From assembly GCA_965222765.1 (NCBI GenBank), contig CBDCVG010000001.1, positions 6,256 through 70,255 on the forward strand: a stretch of 64,000 bases of DNA, written 5' to 3'. The notes below the pieces were generated by a model. That model ran no database searches and was not told where the DNA came from. It was given only the letters and a program-made list of their open reading frames with translations. A program made the translations under genes and the position numbers. The stretch comes from Caldora sp965222765. GTDB taxonomy: Bacteria > Cyanobacteriota > Cyanobacteriia > Cyanobacteriales > Coleofasciculaceae. Shown here in pieces: positions 34,084 to 43,440 of this stretch (positions within the stretch are counted from its first letter, which is position 1; each line of letters begins with the position of its first letter).

Positions 34084-35388
34084 ATGACAAGCTATTCTTA
34101 CAACACCTTCGAGCTTGACTCGGAATACATCTGTTGCCATATCCTCAATATCAGAAAAACCGAGTCTCAAAGTGCCCTGGTTGAACGTTTTCGTATCCTA
34201 TTTATAGAGGGTGTAAATTACCCTGAAGTACAAGTTCTCAATGCTCTCAACAGAATAGTTATGTCCAAATGGGCATGTAGTGAACTACCCCACCTTTTGA
34301 ATCGCTGTTGCTACAGTCTGATTAACTATTGGTGGTCTCAACCAGGATTAGATCAAACCCAAACGGTGTATGAGCTAGTAGATTTATTTAAATCTGAGCC
34401 TTCATCACCTACAAGGTCTGAAACAACACAGCGGTTACAGAAATTAGTTAGAGATTTTACTCAAACACAACAATATAAGGAGCTACAGCGCAAAGCCTGG
34501 GTTTCAGGGTCTCCTCCACAAACACAAAATAAATTAGGCACACCAGTTGGTGAAGATCTAGAAAGTCAAAGCATTCCTGATGTAATCCATCGTTATCCAC
34601 TTCTCTATCCCTACTATTTGGCTAGAGAAAACACTGATAATAGCGGCAACTTACAAGCTAATAAGTGCTTGCAGAAAAAGAAACAACAGCAGTTTGATCA
34701 AGATTTGTTCAATTACGTGACTCATATGCACTCATCAACAGTGGTGGGGAAAAATCCCACATTGTTGAGTACCGATAAGCTAAGAACAGCAATCACAAAG
34801 TTTGCCGGACCTGTAGAAGGCGATTTAACTTATCGAGATGCTGCCCAGCAACACCTAGAGACTCTAGCTCAGGTAAAATCCTATCAAAATATGAAGATTC
34901 AGGTATACGAATATTTGAGCTCCTCTATTGTTTATTCGGCACATCCAAGCTACGGAGAGCATCGATTCAATGACTGGCTGTATGAAAAACTGAAAAACTT
35001 TCTTCCTGAAAGAGATACCTGGAAACCAATCCCAAATTTGCTCATGCGAACCTGTCGTCACCTGATATCCACCTTATTAGCTAAACCAGATGAAGGTGAT
35101 TGTAAGTCGATTGAGAACCATGTAATGTTCACGGATATAAACGGGAACTTGAAACCTACATTTACTGTGGGGCTGTTGCTGAAGATTGTCTTGCTTTGCG
35201 CTGATACTAGTAACAACCTCAACCGAATCAAGTCTCACATAGCTAGTCATTTTGCCGACATGTGTAGACATTACGAATCTAACGTTAAAGCCGATTGGCT
35301 GATTGAGTGTTTAGATAATTTGATGATTGCCTTTACGGTTAACTTTGGAAGACACCGCTTCTCAGATTGGACAAATTTGTTAGCTTGA
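34084..35388 (+). CDS. Unrecognised 434-residue helical protein
   Basis: The start is taken at the ATG 34084 (MTSYSYNTFELDSEYICCHI); a TTG at 34069 is possible. The protein is soluble and mainly helical by composition, with repeated Leu/Trp/Cys patterns (PHLLNRCCYSLINYWWSQP, PNLLMRTCRHLISTLLAK, HRFSDWTNLL). A low-complexity break lies near residues 130-210. The opening segment (YICCHILNIRKTE...FRILFIEG) looks like a conserved cyanobacterial family, but I cannot name a function. It lies 206 bp after the NB-ARC gene in the same direction and may work with it. Confidence 0.65.
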   Translation: MTSYSYNTFELDSEYICCHILNIRKTESQSALVERFRILFIEGVNYPEVQVLNALNRIVMSKWACSELPHLLNRCCYSLINYWWSQPGLDQTQTVYELVDLFKSEPSSPTRSETTQRLQKLVRDFTQTQQYKELQRKAWVSGSPPQTQNKLGTPVGEDLESQSIPDVIHRYPLLYPYYLARENTDNSGNLQANKCLQKKKQQQFDQDLFNYVTHMHSSTVVGKNPTLLSTDKLRTAITKFAGPVEGDLTYRDAAQQHLETLAQVKSYQNMKIQVYEYLSSSIVYSAHPSYGEHRFNDWLYEKLKNFLPERDTWKPIPNLLMRTCRHLISTLLAKPDEGDCKSIENHVMFTDINGNLKPTFTVGLLLKIVLLCADTSNNLNRIKSHIASHFADMCRHYESNVKADWLIECLDNLMIAFTVNFGRHRFSDWTNLLA

Positions 35389-35448
35389 TAGCTCTTGATG
35401 CCCGATTCTGTATACTAAGGGCGTATGCAATCCTCAGGCCGTATACCA

Positions 35449-35482
35449 TCATTGGTGTCAACTTAAAGTGAAACCATTGCCC
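35449..35482. repeat. Partial copy of the MITE-like left end
   Basis: TCATTGGTGTCAACTTAAAG followed by TGAAA..ATTGCCCC resembles 30136-30170. No right end is present, so this is a fragment. Confidence 0.55.
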
Positions 35483-35538
35483 CGCCGGTCGTTTAACTCA
35501 GATATTGCACTAAAAAAAGCTGTATGTTGAACTGATAG

Positions 35539-35784
35539 CTAAAGTTCTTGTGTAGAGGGGATTGCAGTCTGTTCTCTCACTTCAGAGAGAACTATTGTCC
35601 AATTCCTTTGAAAAAACAGGGATATCAATAATCTATTCGGTGCTAAGTCGCCTTGGGCTTCAATATCGGCTTTGAGCTGGGAGAGTTCAGCAATGGCAGC
35701 TTGGATGCGTTGAGCTCTGTGGTCGATTTCTTCTTGAGTTTGTCGTTTGGGCATTTGGGGGTAAAGAGGTATAGATGTTGTCAT
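35539..35784 (-). CDS. Hypothetical protein, coiled-coil, 81 residues
   Basis: A predicted helical protein: RQTQEEIDHRAQRIQAAIAELSQLKADIE (residues ~14-42) has a heptad pattern suggesting a coiled coil. AAGGT sits ahead of the ATG as a weak ribosome-binding site. No family recognised. It lies between an unknown gene and a transposase remnant. Confidence 0.45.
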   Translation of the reverse strand: MTTSIPLYPQMPKRQTQEEIDHRAQRIQAAIAELSQLKADIEAQGDLAPNRLLISLFFQRNWTIVLSEVREQTAIPSTQEL

Positions 35785-35804
35785 TACAATTTACCTTCGA
35801 TTCT

Positions 35805-36024
35805 GACCAAATCCTTTCAAATTTATGTTTTAGGTGATACAGCTTTTGGCACAATTAAGTTACTGACAAAAATTCGAGATAAAGCTTTTAATCATCATGC
35901 CATTGTGGGGATTTCCAAAAATCGGACTTTAAAGGATGGCTGTAAGGTTTCATCAATCAAAAAGAAAGGTCAACGGTTAAATGAGCAAGGTTTTGAATTT
36001 TGTTTTCTGAGGTGCAAGATCTGA
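35805..36024 (+). pseudogene. DDE transposase remnant (IS4/IS701-like)
   Basis: FQIYVLGDTAFGTIKLLTKI (second catalytic Asp in LGDTAFG) and HHAIVGISKNRTLKDGCKVSSIKKKGQRL are typical of the middle of IS701/IS4-type transposases. No N-terminal part or C-terminal Glu region remains and no inverted ends are visible. A relic of an insertion sequence. Confidence 0.75.
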
Positions 36025-36053
36025 GTGGGAGGTATGGGGTTAGAACTCATGGT

Positions 36054-36502
36054 TTAAGTAGATTCCGGTAAACGAAGCGGTAGAGAAGATTGTAGGAAAG
36101 GTGATTTAGCTGTCTTCTCAATCTGAACCTTTGAGATACTCTCAAAGGCAAAAGCACTGACATAACGAGAAGCTTTTTCCTGTCGAGCCTCTTCTGATTC
36201 TATCGAATCATTATTTTTACCTTCAATGCCAATCGCAACGTCTTTGATTCCTCCAGCGATGCCCACAAACAACAAGATGTTAGGCTTGAAATGTGCGATC
36301 GCTCTTTCTGCTTCTACTGCTGCACCTGCATTACCCGCCCCCACCTCAGCGTACCGACTTCCCATTCCTGTTCATTGCCGATAAATTTCCCCCGCTCGTA
36401 AATGGTTCCCTGGGGATGCATATCCTCCTGTAGCTCTATCAAATGAGTCCGAACCGCCAGATATTCAACAGGCAGAGCAGTCAGTATTACCGCACAAGGC
36501 AT
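36054..36502 (-). pseudogene. Nucleoside phosphorylase (PNP/UDP family) remnant
   Basis: Two overlapping frames. The upstream part reads MPCAVILTALPVEYLAVRTHL to about EWEVGTLRWG; the downstream part reads YAEVGAGNAGAAVEAERAIA and NILLFVGIAGGIKDVAIG. Together they are the beginning of the PNP_UDP_1 domain used by 5'-methylthioadenosine/SAH nucleosidases and by the nucleosidase effectors of cyanobacterial STAND proteins. A frameshift near 36360 and an internal deletion after GGIKDVAIG (the sequence then jumps to KASRYVSAFAFE, near the domain end) show it is inactive. Confidence 0.8.
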
Positions 36503-36690
36503 GGGCTAATTTTTTGAGTAGCTTAAAATTATCCGAATATAGTCATTCCAGTTTAGACTGATACAAACTTTTTGGTGTAAATCTTGCTGTAAAAGGTTTT
36601 CGACGGAAAGAAGTGTTTCATTCTTATGTGAAATGACTATATCTACCATTTTGGCTACTCAATTTGGATTTGCCCACAGTCTGAGTAGAG

Positions 36691-36757
36691 CACAAAGGTT
36701 AATCAGGGACTGTTGAACCTATCTTTATTATCTCGTGGAACAGGCATCTTGCCTGTC
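36691..36757. repeat. Direct repeat near PNPOx gene, copy 1
   Basis: 67 bp beginning CACAAAGGTTAATCAGGGAC and ending GGCATCTTGCCTGTC. The second copy at 36799-36865 differs at one base. The spacer has ACACAAAATACACAAAG-type repeats. Confidence 0.85.
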
Positions 36758-36798
36758 ATAACGCACAAGCAACTAAAAAACCACAAAGACACAAAATA

Positions 36799-36865
36799 CA
36801 CAAAGGTTAATCAGGGACTGTTGAACCTATCTTTATTATCTTGTGGAACAGGCATCTTGCCTGTC
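36799..36865. repeat. Direct repeat near PNPOx gene, copy 2
   Basis: Second 67-bp copy, ending exactly one base before the stop codon of the PNPOx-family gene. The CAGGCATCTTGCCTG palindrome inside it could serve as that gene's terminator hairpin. Confidence 0.85.
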
Positions 36866-37564
36866 CTAGCAATTGCTATTTGGGGCACATCTACGATAAT
36901 TTAGAGCGTAAGTAGGGACAGGAATTTCTAAAGGCAAACGAGGGTCACTCATTGGTTCAGTAGCGGCTAGATGCAGAGGTACAATACCAGCCCAAACTGG
37001 CAGCTGATAGTCAGCCTCATCATCAATGGGATGTCCAGTACGTACTTTGGCTGATGCTTCTGCTAGAGGCAAAGATAATATCAGCGTTCCTTGAAGTTCT
37101 TGACGACTCGGTGAGCGCACTTCGTCCCAACGTCCGGGGATTACATGCTCCGTAAATGCCTGAAGTGCTTCCAGTTTTTCTTGGCTATCCTTCACTACTG
37201 TTGCCTTACCAAACACGACAACTGACCGATAGTTCATGGAGTGGTGGAAGGCAGAACGAGCCAGAACTAAACCATCTAGCATGGTTACAGTGATACAGAC
37301 TTCAATACCTCCCTGAAGCGATCGCAACATGCGGCTAGCTGGTGACCCATGAATGTAGAGCTTGTCTCCTACTCTACCGTAGGCGGTGGGAATGACGTAA
37401 GGTTGCTGTTCAATCGCAAAACCTACATGACACACCAAACCTTCATCCAAAATTTGATAGATTGCCGTGCATTCATACTGCCCACGTTTAGGTACTCGCT
37501 TAATTCTGCTCCGTTGAGTTGGTATCAGTTGTTCGGAACTGCTTTCATTCTCGCTATGACTCAT
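36866..37564 (-). CDS. Pyridoxamine 5'-phosphate oxidase-family (FMN-binding) protein
   Basis: 232 residues. RIKRVPKRGQYECTAIYQILDEG, HVGFAIEQQPYVIPTAYGRVGDKLYIHGSPASRML and SAFHHSMNYRSVVVFGKA are the split-barrel FMN-binding core of the NimA/PNPOx-like family. It is transcribed away from a MocR-type regulator 104 bp upstream, a classical divergent target-regulator pair. These proteins reduce or sequester flavin or F420-type substrates; a link to vitamin B6 is suggested only by the MocR neighbour. The C-terminal ~50 bp have a stray copy at 29347-29400. Confidence 0.87.
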   Translation of the reverse strand: MSHSENESSSEQLIPTQRSRIKRVPKRGQYECTAIYQILDEGLVCHVGFAIEQQPYVIPTAYGRVGDKLYIHGSPASRMLRSLQGGIEVCITVTMLDGLVLARSAFHHSMNYRSVVVFGKATVVKDSQEKLEALQAFTEHVIPGRWDEVRSPSRQELQGTLILSLPLAEASAKVRTGHPIDDEADYQLPVWAGIVPLHLAATEPMSDPRLPLEIPVPTYALNYRRCAPNSNC

Positions 37565-37668
37565 AAGCTGGTTACTTTTGCTAAACCCATTGCTAGACTA
37601 TTGAAGAAATTGGTATTCTACAAGTGCCACTTTTTGATTTAAATACCAGTCCACTTTGAACTTTAAGC

Positions 37669-39132
37669 ATGGATTTGGCAATTAAACTCGATAGTGATGC
37701 TCCTGTACCTCTGCACCGCCAACTCTATGAGGAACTGCGTCAAGCTATTTTAACTGGGCGGTTATCTAGAGGTAAACGTATTCCCTCAACACGTCTATTG
37801 GCAAAGTCTTTAGGAATTTCTCGCACCACTGTGACTGTAGCCTATGAGCAACTCCTCAGTGAAGGTTATCTCGAAACTACTGTAGGTTCAGGAACATTTG
37901 TTTGCTCTCAACTACCGGATGAATTACTAAACTCAGCTGCCATTAATTCTTCCCCTGAGGAGTCTCATCCACCAGTAAAGCTATCCAACTACGGAGCAAT
38001 TCTCGCTAATACTGAAATTCCCTACTATCAAGAACCAAATTTACCTATCAGTTTCCGCTATGGACAACCGTCAATTGACCAATTTCCCCTTAAGCTTTGG
38101 CGTAAACTACTGTCCCGTCATTGTTCTGCTAACCTAGATTGGCTGAACTACCCGACTGATGCCGGGGGATACAAACCACTACGGGAAGCGATCGCTTGCT
38201 ATTTATCACGTTCTCGCGCTGTACAATGTGAACCTGACCAAATCATCATTACCAGCGGCTCCCAGCAAGCTCTAGATCTAGTGACACGTTTGCTAATTGC
38301 TCCAGGGGATGGCATCGCTTTGGAAGAACCAGGGTATCCAGGAGCACGGTATACCTTCTTGATGCAGGGAGCTAAGCTCTATCCAGTGCCAGTGGATGAG
38401 TCAGGATTAGTGATAGAAAAGCTCACAAACTATTCCAAAAAAAGCATTAAGCTCATCTATATTACTCCATCTCATCAGTTTCCTACAGGAGCAGTGTTGT
38501 CCCTACCTCGGCGACTGGAATTACTAGTTTGGGCACAAAAGATGGGGATAATGATTATTGAGGATGATTATGACAGTGAATATCGTTATGGAGAGCGTCC
38601 TATCCCAGCTCTACAAGGACTTGATCATAGCAACTCGGTTCTCTACATCGGTACTTTTAGTAAGATGTTGTTTCCTTCTTTACGAATAGGGTATTTAGTA
38701 GTTCCCCAACACCTCGTAAGTTTGTTGACTCGCGCCAAGTGGTTAACAGATCGACATTCGCCACTTTTGGAACAAAAAGTTCTGGTAGATTTTCTCAATG
38801 AAGGGCATTTAGAAAGTTATATTCGGCGGATGCGCACCCACTATAATCAGCTTCGGCAAATTCTGGTGCAAACTTTGAAAACCTATTTCGATCAACAGGT
38901 AACTATTTTGGGCGAGAAGGCAGGAATTCATTTAATGGTAAGGCTAAAAACCAAACTCAGTGACGAAGAAATTATTCATCGCGCAGCAGAAGTTGGTGTC
39001 TCTATGGTTACTGCTCAACCTTACTATTTGAAAAACAAGCCTAAGGGTGAGTTTATCTTCGGTTATGCTCAACTCACTTCGGCACAAATTCAAGAGGGAA
39101 TTGGCAAACTTGCCCTAGCAATTGTAGAGTAG
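37669..39132 (+). CDS. MocR/PdxR-type transcriptional regulator (GntR plus aminotransferase domains)
   Basis: 487 residues. The N-terminal winged helix of the GntR type spans ~10-75 (PLHRQLYEELRQAILTGRLSRG, IPSTRLLAKSLGISRTTVTVAYEQL). A class I aminotransferase-like domain follows, with ITSGSQQALDLV, EEPGYPG, IYITPSHQFPTG, IIEDDYDSEYRYG and the PLP-lysine in GTFSKMLFPSLRIGY. Such regulators bind PLP and control pyridoxine or aminotransferase genes. The divergent PNPOx-family gene is its probable target, and the downstream methyltransferase may be coregulated. Confidence 0.93.
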   Translation: MDLAIKLDSDAPVPLHRQLYEELRQAILTGRLSRGKRIPSTRLLAKSLGISRTTVTVAYEQLLSEGYLETTVGSGTFVCSQLPDELLNSAAINSSPEESHPPVKLSNYGAILANTEIPYYQEPNLPISFRYGQPSIDQFPLKLWRKLLSRHCSANLDWLNYPTDAGGYKPLREAIACYLSRSRAVQCEPDQIIITSGSQQALDLVTRLLIAPGDGIALEEPGYPGARYTFLMQGAKLYPVPVDESGLVIEKLTNYSKKSIKLIYITPSHQFPTGAVLSLPRRLELLVWAQKMGIMIIEDDYDSEYRYGERPIPALQGLDHSNSVLYIGTFSKMLFPSLRIGYLVVPQHLVSLLTRAKWLTDRHSPLLEQKVLVDFLNEGHLESYIRRMRTHYNQLRQILVQTLKTYFDQQVTILGEKAGIHLMVRLKTKLSDEEIIHRAAEVGVSMVTAQPYYLKNKPKGEFIFGYAQLTSAQIQEGIGKLALAIVE

Positions 39133-39316
39133 AGCAATGCCATTCTCCTACCTTAGCTCCAAGAACTACAGAACCATCTCAGGGTGGAGTTCATTCGAGT
39201 TGGGATGCAATTCTTCGTACTCGTTCTGTATTAAGTTTCAACAATTTTAATGGTGGTCGAGCTCAGTATTTGGAGATGCTCAAATTACATAGTTGTCATT
39301 AAGGAGCTTAATTTCT

Positions 39317-40132
39317 ATGTCTCAACTTGCAGCAAAACTAACAGGCGTACCCCGCACCTTAATGTTGCCACTCAAGGGAAGAGCTGATGAACACTCTTAT
39401 TCTCGTCGTCTCTTCCAAGACCCACTAGCTGTTGAGTGGTTAAAAGTCCTAGGTTGGGATGAAGAACTAGAGGAATTGTATAGTAAGCTTGGTAAAGCTG
39501 CTAGTATTACCGTCGCTACCCGCACTTACCACCATGACCAAATAACATCTCGTCATATTGCCAACCATTCTCGCCCTGTGGTTGTAGAATTGGGAGCTGG
39601 ATTATCTAGTCGTTTTCATCGCGTAGGACAAAACGCTTATCGTTGGTTGGAACTAGATTTGCCCGTAGTAACTGAATTACGCCGTGAATTAGATACTCAA
39701 ACAGAGCAGCACCAGTTTATTAGTGCTTCAGTCATGGATTTTAGCTGGATGGATGCTATTGCTGATGATGTAGAGCCAGAAAACATTTTATTTATTGCAG
39801 AAGGCTTACTAATGTACCTTGAACCCAATGAGGTACAGCAGCTCATCAATGCGATGCGCTCTCGTTTTCCAGGTGCCACCTTAGATGTGGAAGTTTTAGG
39901 AAATTATATGAGGAAGCCTGGTAAAGGATTCAGCCAAATCGGAGCACCCTTTAAGTGGTTTGTTAACAATGAAGGAGACTTAACAGCGATGGGATTGCAA
40001 GTGATAAATTCTGGGTCTATCTCTGAGCTATATGTAGAACGTTGGCCTTGGCAATGGCGATTACCTTGGGCATTGCTTGGACAATTCCCCTATTTTCGTA
40101 ATTCTTATCTGATTGTGGAGACTAAGCTTTAA
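39317..40132 (+). CDS. Class I SAM-dependent methyltransferase (LCM/TcmP-like)
   Basis: 271 residues from the ATG at 39317, supported by AAGGAG at 39301-39306; an upstream in-frame start at 39293 lies before that site. LPLKGRADEHSYSRRLFQDPLAVEWL and the SAM site VVELGAGLSSRFHRVG, then WLELDLPVVTELRREL and LFIAEGLLMYLEPNEV, place it with leucine carboxyl methyltransferase/TcmP-like O-methyltransferases. The substrate is unknown, possibly a small carboxylate or polyketide-like compound. The 184-bp spacer before it has a 55-codon open frame without a start (39135-39302) that could be an eroded gene end. Confidence 0.85.
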   Translation: MSQLAAKLTGVPRTLMLPLKGRADEHSYSRRLFQDPLAVEWLKVLGWDEELEELYSKLGKAASITVATRTYHHDQITSRHIANHSRPVVVELGAGLSSRFHRVGQNAYRWLELDLPVVTELRRELDTQTEQHQFISASVMDFSWMDAIADDVEPENILFIAEGLLMYLEPNEVQQLINAMRSRFPGATLDVEVLGNYMRKPGKGFSQIGAPFKWFVNNEGDLTAMGLQVINSGSISELYVERWPWQWRLPWALLGQFPYFRNSYLIVETKL

Positions 40133-40354
40133 CTAGGGTTTGCTGCAAAAGTGTCGAAGCAATGCCAGACGATGCTTTCAATCCTATGGCAAGCCAAACA
40201 AGTCCAAGGAAATTGCATCGATGGGCTCAATTTCACAGGCACCGACTTGGGAAATTTCCTAACACCTAACACCTCCAACCTCACCTACCACCTACCACCT
40301 ACCACCTAACACCTATTCAAACCCGAAAGTTACGACTTATTCAGCAAACCCTAA

Positions 40355-40463
40355 CTAGTGCAGCTAGGCGGAAATAAGTGACCAGTTTGAGATCGATAGA
40401 ATCCTTACTCTATAAGCATTCTTAATTCTTAATTCTTAATTCTTAATTCCGCGCAGCGGTACT
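40355..40463 (-). repeat. Dispersed AATTAAG-containing element, copy B (inverted)
   Basis: Reverse complement of the element at 58011-58120: CTAGTGCAGCTAGGCGGAAA at the left, ATCCTTACTCTATAAGCATT in the middle, CTTAATT heptamers, then CCGCGCAGCGGTACTAG. It is preceded by ACACCTA/ACCACCT heptamers. Confidence 0.75.
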
Positions 40464-40497
40464 AGGGCTTGCTGAATGTAGGCTAGAAGTATGCCAT

Positions 40498-41571
40498 TTA
40501 ATCATTTTGGAAAACTTCACCAGCAAACATTTCACTCAAGATGCGCAGATAAGGTAAAAAAGTAGCCATTGGTTCAGCCGGCAAATACTCGTGTATTTGC
40601 CAACCCATAATTTGTAGCATATCTTGCACCAATTTCCACTTCACATTCAAACAGGGATATAACATTACGCACAGAGGAAAGAGCTCTTGTTGTACCGATT
40701 GGATGTGGTTCTCTAAAACGCATAAGCATAGATAAACCTGAAACATCTCAACATCCCGAATACTAGCAGTTTTGACCTGAATTTCATGAAGGGAACCACT
40801 ATAGGTCTTATAATTGGGATGTAAATGGCAGATTTTTTGACAAACAGAGACGGCAATTTTGCTACTAACAGGTAGTAGATGACGTACAGCTGCTAGAGCT
40901 TGAGAATCATAGCGATGGTTAGCTGCTGCTTCGTAGGCAGCTTGTAAGGGCATATACATGTGGTCATCCATTACCTTCAAGTAAGGTTTCCACAAAACCT
41001 GCTCTGGGGGTGAAAGCCACTTCAATAACTTTTGACCAGTGTAGTGGAATTGCATACTTACGAAGCCAATGGCGCGGCGATCAACGCTAGTATATTTCTG
41101 TCGCACCTGACCAAAATCTTTACCTACAATCACTGACAGGCGTCGTGGAGTGGAACGCTCGGCATAAGCTTCTAATACTTTTTGAAATAAATGGCGAGTA
41201 TCCGCAGCAATCTCCAAGGGATTAACTAAATCTGGGTTGATATCGTGGCGTCGAATTTCCTCAGAGAGCAAGGTTTCTGTCATCGACCAAGCTTGGGCAC
41301 TAGCTAAAGTTAAGTTATCTATCAACTTCTTAGCTGTATACTTGCGCCCTTCTGTAGTAGTAACTTCTTTGAAGTTGCGATTATTAGCTAACTGAGATGA
41401 TTTCTCAAGACTTGTAACGGAAGTATAATATTTCTTGGCCCACAGGGCTGCCAGAGAAGGAACTGACGACTGGGCGGTTTGGGATGTAGATGAGGGAGAG
41501 GAAGTCTGACCCCGTCCAGACTTGAAGGCTGAAACTTTAGGATACGGAGTTGCTGCTAATCCAGGAGTCAT
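40498..41571 (-). CDS. Unrecognised 357-residue protein upstream of ndhB
   Basis: The first ~45 residues are Ser/Thr/Pro-rich (YPKVSAFKSGRGQTSSPSS) and probably disordered. The rest is helical and soluble, with ALWAKKYYTSVTSLE, KKLIDNLTLASAQAWSMTE, RRAIGFVSMQFHYTG, WLSPPEQVLWKPYLKVMDDH and, near the end, WQIHEYLPAEPMATFLPYLR. It looks like a conserved cyanobacterial protein with an intact frame, but I cannot assign a family. It is divergent from ndhB with a 261-bp spacer. Possibly a regulatory or assembly factor; no evidence. Confidence 0.65.
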   Translation of the reverse strand: MTPGLAATPYPKVSAFKSGRGQTSSPSSTSQTAQSSVPSLAALWAKKYYTSVTSLEKSSQLANNRNFKEVTTTEGRKYTAKKLIDNLTLASAQAWSMTETLLSEEIRRHDINPDLVNPLEIAADTRHLFQKVLEAYAERSTPRRLSVIVGKDFGQVRQKYTSVDRRAIGFVSMQFHYTGQKLLKWLSPPEQVLWKPYLKVMDDHMYMPLQAAYEAAANHRYDSQALAAVRHLLPVSSKIAVSVCQKICHLHPNYKTYSGSLHEIQVKTASIRDVEMFQVYLCLCVLENHIQSVQQELFPLCVMLYPCLNVKWKLVQDMLQIMGWQIHEYLPAEPMATFLPYLRILSEMFAGEVFQND

Positions 41572-41832
41572 GGATTCGACTCTGCTTTAATAAGGAACAA
41601 TCCCAGTATTCTCACTCTATTTCTCTGTTGGTCGTAATTTAAATCAGATATTATTTACAATTATTAAAATAAGTAAACATATCAATATAATTTTCCCATC
41701 GATTTCTTTGGCCAGAGGTTTTGAGGAACTTTCTACCTTGCCATTCAATGCCCAACTGGCAACAATCACCGATATGATAAGAAAAGTTAACTTAGATACC
41801 AAAAATAACCATAGACCATACCCATAGAACCT

Positions 41833-43407
41833 ATGGATTTTGCCAATCTTGCTGCCCAGCTGAATGCTGGGATAATTTTGCCAGAGGGAATTGTAATTAT
41901 TACCCTCTTACTAGTTTTAGTAATTGATCTAGTTGCTGGTAGGAATTCTGCTAAAGGAATTCCCTATGTGGCAATTGGGGGTCTGTTACTAAGTGTGGTT
42001 GCTCTCTACAAAGAATGGGATGTTGCAAACCCCATTTCTTTTCTTGGGAGCTTCAATGGTGACACCCTCAGTGTGGCATTTCGTGCCATCATTGCCTTAT
42101 CAGCTACTGTAACAATTTTGATGTCGATCCGTTATGTGCAGCAGGCTGGCACCTCTTTAGCTGAATTTATCGGACTTTTGCTCACTGCTACCTTAGGAGG
42201 AATGTTCCTATCAGGGGCGAATGAGCTGGTGACGATTTTTATCTCACTGGAAACCCTAAGTATTGCTTCCTACATGATGACGGGTTACATGAAACGTGAC
42301 CCCCGTTCTAATGAGGCAGCATTGAAATACTTGCTGATTGGGGCAGCAAGTTCAGCAGTCTTTTTGTATGGCATCTCTTTGTTGTACGGCTTATCTGGAG
42401 GAGAAACTCAACTAGAAGCGATCGCAACTGGGATGGCAACTTTAGAATCTGGGCCATCTTTGGGGATCTTGATTGCTTTAGTATTTGCGATCGCAGGTAT
42501 TGCCTTTAAAATCTCCGCAGTTCCTTTCCATCAATGGACTCCCGACGTTTACGAAGGTTCTCCTACTCCAGTAGTTGCCTTTCTCTCTGTTGGTTCCAAA
42601 GCTGCTGGCTTTGCCCTAGCAATTCGTCTGCTACTCACAGCCTTCCCCGTGGTAACTGAGCAGTGGCACTTTGTCTTCACTGCCCTAGCAATTTTAAGCA
42701 TGGTTTTGGGTAATGTGGTTGCCCTCACCCAAACCAGTATGAAACGGATGCTAGCCTATTCTTCCATTGCCCAGGCTGGTTTCGTGATGATTGGTTTCAT
42801 TGCTGGTACTGAAGCTGGTTACGCCAGCATGGTGTTTTACCTGTTGGTTTATTTGTTCATGAACCTGGGAGGATTTACTTGTGTAATTCTCTTCAGCTTG
42901 CGTACTGGCACTGACCAGATTAGCGAGTATGCTGGTCTTTATCAAAAAGATCCACTCTTAACTCTAGGCTTAAGTATTTGTTTACTCTCCCTGGGTGGGA
43001 TTCCCCCATTAGCTGGATTTTTCGGTAAACTCTACTTGTTTTGGTCCGGTTGGCAAGCGGGACTATATGGTCTAGTTTTGCTGGGCTTGATTGCCAGTGT
43101 AGTCTCAATTTACTACTACATTCGTGTAGTCAAGATGATGGTAGTAAAAGAACCGCAAGAAATGTCCGACTCGGTGAAAAATTACCCGGAAATCCGCTGG
43201 ACTTTGCCCGGTATGCGTCCCTTGCAAGTGGGTTTAGTGCTGTCGGTGATTGCTACATCTTTGGCTGGGATTCTCTCGAATCCGCTATTTACCCTAGCTA
43301 ATGATTCTGTAACCAATACACAGATGCTTCAATCTGCCGTAGTAAAGACACAGCCAGTGGCGTCTTTACCGACACAGAGCAATCTGTCCTTGTCTCAAAG
43401 GGATTAA
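41833..43407 (+). CDS. ndhB: NDH-1 subunit NdhB
   Basis: 524 residues. MDFANLAAQLNAGIILPEG is the standard start. Conserved membrane Glu/Lys sites appear in FISLETLSIASYMMTGYMKRD (~135-156), FKISAVPFHQWTPDVYEGSP and KRMLAYSSIAQAGF. About 14 helices, a NuoN-type antiporter-like subunit common to all NDH-1 forms in thylakoids (respiration, cyclic flow and CO2 uptake). It therefore also serves the NdhF4/NdhD4/CupB complex encoded at 8-12.7 kb. It is followed by a strong terminator at 43441. Confidence 0.98.
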   Translation: MDFANLAAQLNAGIILPEGIVIITLLLVLVIDLVAGRNSAKGIPYVAIGGLLLSVVALYKEWDVANPISFLGSFNGDTLSVAFRAIIALSATVTILMSIRYVQQAGTSLAEFIGLLLTATLGGMFLSGANELVTIFISLETLSIASYMMTGYMKRDPRSNEAALKYLLIGAASSAVFLYGISLLYGLSGGETQLEAIATGMATLESGPSLGILIALVFAIAGIAFKISAVPFHQWTPDVYEGSPTPVVAFLSVGSKAAGFALAIRLLLTAFPVVTEQWHFVFTALAILSMVLGNVVALTQTSMKRMLAYSSIAQAGFVMIGFIAGTEAGYASMVFYLLVYLFMNLGGFTCVILFSLRTGTDQISEYAGLYQKDPLLTLGLSICLLSLGGIPPLAGFFGKLYLFWSGWQAGLYGLVLLGLIASVVSIYYYIRVVKMMVVKEPQEMSDSVKNYPEIRWTLPGMRPLQVGLVLSVIATSLAGILSNPLFTLANDSVTNTQMLQSAVVKTQPVASLPTQSNLSLSQRD

Positions 43408-43440
43408 TTTTCTGCCAAAATCTAGCAAAAAAATAGACTA

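Noticed and set aside
39135..39302. 55-codon open frame before the LCM-like methyltransferase
   Set aside because: Composition looks protein-like (WDAILRTRSVLSFNNF), but there is no start codon and no family match; at most an eroded gene end.
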